Origin: Aquitalea denitrificans
GTDB lineage: Bacteria; Pseudomonadota; Gammaproteobacteria; Burkholderiales; Chromobacteriaceae
Assembly: GCF_009856625.1 (NCBI RefSeq)
Contig: NZ_CP047241.1
Coordinates: 1,240,001 to 1,304,000 of the forward strand
DNA: 64,000 nt
Direction of reading: 5' to 3'
Numbering within the stretch: the first letter of the stretch is position 1; each line of letters opens with the position of its first letter. This document shows positions 62,109 to 64,000 of this stretch, piece after piece. Below the pieces are notes generated by a model. The model worked only from the letters and a program-made list of their open reading frames with translations. It did no database searches and was not told where the DNA came from. Position numbers and translations under genes: made by a program.

Positions 62109-62438
62109 TTACTGACCGGAGCAGCCGCAACCGCCGCCGCCACCGCAACCACCACCGCTGGCCGGGGCGGTTTCCTGGGGCTTGCCCAGGCTGATCTGGA
62201 ATTCGATCACGATCATTTCCGGCTGGCGCTCGGCATAGCGGAAGGTGATTTGCTGGCCATAACGCTGGCGGACCTGTTCCAGCAAGGGCAGCGGGTCGTG
62301 ATCATTGACAAAGCGCATCACTTCGCCATCGTGCAGCGATTCAAGTGCGCCGAAAATGGCAGCATGGCGGAAGCGCTTGGCAATACCGCGAGCATCGAAC
62401 AAATAGCTGGTATTCAGCTGGGGGGACAGCGTGGTCAT
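62109..62438 (-). CDS. DUF2249 protein with Gly/Cys tail
   Basis: A 109-residue cytoplasmic protein. FDARGIAKRFRHAAIFGALESL and MRFVNDHDPLPLLEQV, read in parts, are the DUF2249 pattern (linked by others to NO/denitrification and haemerythrin partners). The tail GGGCGGGGGCGCSGQ contributes three Cys, a possible metal or Fe-S site. Monocistronic. Confidence 0.85.
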   Translation of the reverse strand: MTTLSPQLNTSYLFDARGIAKRFRHAAIFGALESLHDGEVMRFVNDHDPLPLLEQVRQRYGQQITFRYAERQPEMIVIEFQISLGKPQETAPASGGGCGGGGGCGCSGQ

Positions 62439-62589
62439 GGTGTTCTTCCTGCTTGAGGGTGGTGAAGCCCGGATTTTGTCGCAGGCCAGGCTTACCTAGC
62501 CTTGAGTCAGGATAAGAATTTCAGCTTTGCCCACAGCGCAGCGGGTAAAGTCCTTGTAGTCTGCCCGCAGCAAATAACCGGAGATCCTG

Positions 62590-62913
62590 ATGAAGCCGCA
62601 ACGTTGTCCCCCTGCCGCGCAGGCGCACAGCCTGCTGCAGCTTCCCAATGTCGGCGCGGCCATGGCAGCAGACTTGCGCCTGCTCGGACATGAGACGCCG
62701 CAATCGCTGGCCGGTGCTGATCCCCATGCGCTTTACCTTCAGCTGTGCAGCCTGAGCGGGACCAGACAGGACCCCTGTGTACTGGATGTCTTCATCTCGG
62801 TCTGCCATTACCTGCAGCATGATCAGGCGCTGCCCTGGTGGCACTTTACGGCCCGGCGCAAGCAGTGGCAGGCCGGGCAAGCTGTCAGCCTGCTGCCGCC
62901 GGCTGTACAATAG
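62590..62913 (+). CDS. Cdd1-type helix-hairpin-helix protein
   Basis: A 107-residue protein of the pathogenicity-locus (Cdd1) family. LLQLPNVGAAMAADLRLLG is an HhH-like motif; the QDPCVLDVFISVCHYL segment is a family hallmark. Possibly nucleic-acid binding; function unknown. It ends 6 nt before the first pqiA half-gene. Confidence 0.82.
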   Translation: MKPQRCPPAAQAHSLLQLPNVGAAMAADLRLLGHETPQSLAGADPHALYLQLCSLSGTRQDPCVLDVFISVCHYLQHDQALPWWHFTARRKQWQAGQAVSLLPPAVQ

Positions 62914-62919
62914 CGCGCC

Positions 62920-63558
62920 ATGAGTCAAAATATCCGCCAGCCAGCTACAGGCACACGCCTGCTGGCCTGTCACGAATGCGATCTGTTGCAATCTGCCCCG
63001 CCGCAAACGGAGCAGGGCGCATTGTGTTGTCGCTGTGGCTGCCAGCTGCTGCCGGGGCCGGCTTATCGTCCTACCACCTCGCTGGCGCTGGTGCTGGCCG
63101 GTTTGCTGGTGTTTGTGCTGGCCAATGTGTTTCCGGTTGTCGGTCTGGAGGCCAACGGGGTCAAGACGGCCACCACCCTGCTGGGGACGGCCTGGCAGCT
63201 ATCGCAGCAGCAAATCGAGCCGGTAGCCTTGCTGGTATTGCTGACCGGCGTGCTGACGCCGGGGCTGGAGCTGCTCTGCCTGCTCTACCTGCTGCTTCCC
63301 TTGGCACTGGGGCATGCGCCGCCTGGCTTTGCCCGGGTGATGCGCCTGGTGCGCGTGTTGCACCCGTGGGGCATGGTGGAGGTATTTCTGTTGGGCGTGC
63401 TGGTGTCGCTGGTAAAACTTGCCCATATGGCCGAAGTGCATCCGGGCATCGGCCTGTGGTCGTTTTTTGCCCTGATCATCTTGCTGGCAGGTAATGCCAG
63501 CCGTTTTGATCCGGGCTTGCTGTGGGAGCGCTATCTGGCATGCCGCGCTACCAGGTAA
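62920..63558 (+). CDS. pqiA: Paraquat-inducible protein A domain, first half-gene
   Basis: A 212-residue protein. An N-terminal zinc-ribbon pair (CHECDLLQ... CCRCGC) is followed by four membrane helices of the PqiA type. In E. coli PqiA contains two such modules in one protein; here the modules are separate overlapping genes. PqiABC-type systems connect inner and outer membranes and handle lipids or envelope stress. Confidence 0.88.
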   Translation: MSQNIRQPATGTRLLACHECDLLQSAPPQTEQGALCCRCGCQLLPGPAYRPTTSLALVLAGLLVFVLANVFPVVGLEANGVKTATTLLGTAWQLSQQQIEPVALLVLLTGVLTPGLELLCLLYLLLPLALGHAPPGFARVMRLVRVLHPWGMVEVFLLGVLVSLVKLAHMAEVHPGIGLWSFFALIILLAGNASRFDPGLLWERYLACRATR

Positions 63559-64000
63559 ACAGTGCGGCCAGCCAAGGGCTGTGGACTTGCCACGGCTGCG
63601 GGCTGCTGTGCCGCGTCGGCAAGACCCAGGCTGACCGCGCATCCTGCTGCCCGCGCTGCGGGGCCGGGCTGCACCGGCGCAAGCCGCACAGCCTGCAATA
63701 TGCCTGGGCCTTTTTGCTGGCCGCCATCGTGTGCTACATCCCGGCCAACCTGATGCCCATCATGCTGACGGAAATGCTGTCCGGCACCCAGCGCGATACC
63801 ATCATGAGCGGGGTGGCCTATCTGTGGCGCAATGGCTCCTGGCCGCTGGCGCTGGTGGTGTTCATCGCCAGTGTGCTGGTGCCCTTGCTGAAAATACTGT
63901 CCATGCTGCTATTGCTGCTGACCGTGCACTGGCGTTCGCGCTGGGCACCCCGGCAGCGCACCCGGCTGTACCGCCTGCTGGAAGTGGTGGGGCCGTGGTC
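63540..64000 (+). CDS. Paraquat-inducible protein A domain, second half-gene (runs off window)
   Basis: About 153 codons visible from the ATG at 63540, overlapping the first half-gene by 19 nt in another frame. WTCHGCGLLCRVG and CCPRCGAG form the second zinc ribbon, then AWAFLLAAIVCYIPANLMPIM starts the membrane part. Together with the upstream gene it amounts to one complete PqiA. The rest lies beyond the window; pqiB is expected next. Confidence 0.87.
   Translation, partial: MPRYQVNSAASQGLWTCHGCGLLCRVGKTQADRASCCPRCGAGLHRRKPHSLQYAWAFLLAAIVCYIPANLMPIMLTEMLSGTQRDTIMSGVAYLWRNGSWPLALVVFIASVLVPLLKILSMLLLLLTVHWRSRWAPRQRTRLYRLLEVVGPW

Noticed and set aside
1..64000. tRNA, rRNA and CRISPR arrays
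   Set aside because: No cloverleaf-type sequence, rRNA segment or regularly spaced repeat was recognised on either strand; a dedicated scan would be decisive.

Overview
The window is about 61-63% GC by eye (a rough impression, not a count). It is typical chromosomal DNA of a betaproteobacterium. The gene complement fits the Neisseriales, in the Chromobacterium/Aquitalea/Vogesella neighbourhood; this is inferred from protein similarity recalled from memory, and the genus is not proven. I see no rRNA, tRNA or CRISPR array. Most of the window is ordinary housekeeping and catabolic sequence. One accessory stretch (about 17.4-26.2 kb) and one small AT-rich patch (48.2-49.6 kb) stand out.

Layout. 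1-7.3 kb: a branched-chain amino-acid (valine/isoleucine) degradation cluster. Hydroxyacyl-CoA dehydrogenase, mmsA, acyl-CoA dehydrogenase, enoyl-CoA hydratase and a truncated 3-hydroxyisobutyryl-CoA hydrolase are on the minus strand. They diverge from a MerR-type LiuR-like regulator and a thiolase, with a perfect palindromic operator between. 7.4-12.6 kb: AI-2E-type permease, dsbD, an alpha/beta hydrolase and a DUF4010 membrane protein. 12.6-15.6 kb: the xseB-ispA-dxs isoprenoid operon. 15.8-17.3 kb: a short-chain dehydrogenase and an unrecognised protein.

17.4-20.1 kb: repeat-rich DNA. Four copies across the window (one at 1.7 kb, three here) of a dispersed element carry a hairpin with a constant CTAACGT loop and compensating changes in the stem. 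Two 96-bp near-identical direct repeats enclose three small AT-rich genes, all on the minus strand and separated by a second short repeat. 20.3-25.2 kb: a LysR-regulated operon (short-chain dehydrogenase, cupin/carboxymuconolactone-decarboxylase fusion, secreted alpha/beta hydrolase). Its last gene is cut by a clean IS481-family insertion with a 6-bp target duplication.

26.3-48.1 kb: core genes, including valS, dut, coaBC, radC and gltX. Between them lie a PACE + SMR drug-efflux pair with a LysR regulator, two GGDEF proteins, a parvulin, a ferric-reductase-like flavocytochrome, a CBS/nucleotidyltransferase protein with an exonuclease, and a MocR regulator facing a LysE exporter across a 10-bp perfect inverted repeat. 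48.3-49.1 kb: an AT-rich DMT permease, probably acquired, next to decayed sequence.

49.8-64 kb: a nitronate-monooxygenase-like protein with a Cys-rich tail, an EntB/PhzD-type isochorismatase-fold hydrolase overlapping arfB, a Rec-EAL protein, and a stand-alone infA with a near-consensus promoter and a long structured leader. Then come a lysine-permease-like transporter with a two-stem leader, marC, acpH-like and hutD-like genes, an iron alcohol dehydrogenase, a LysR/TauE pair with a perfect 9-bp operator, several small proteins, and two overlapping pqiA half-genes running off the right edge.
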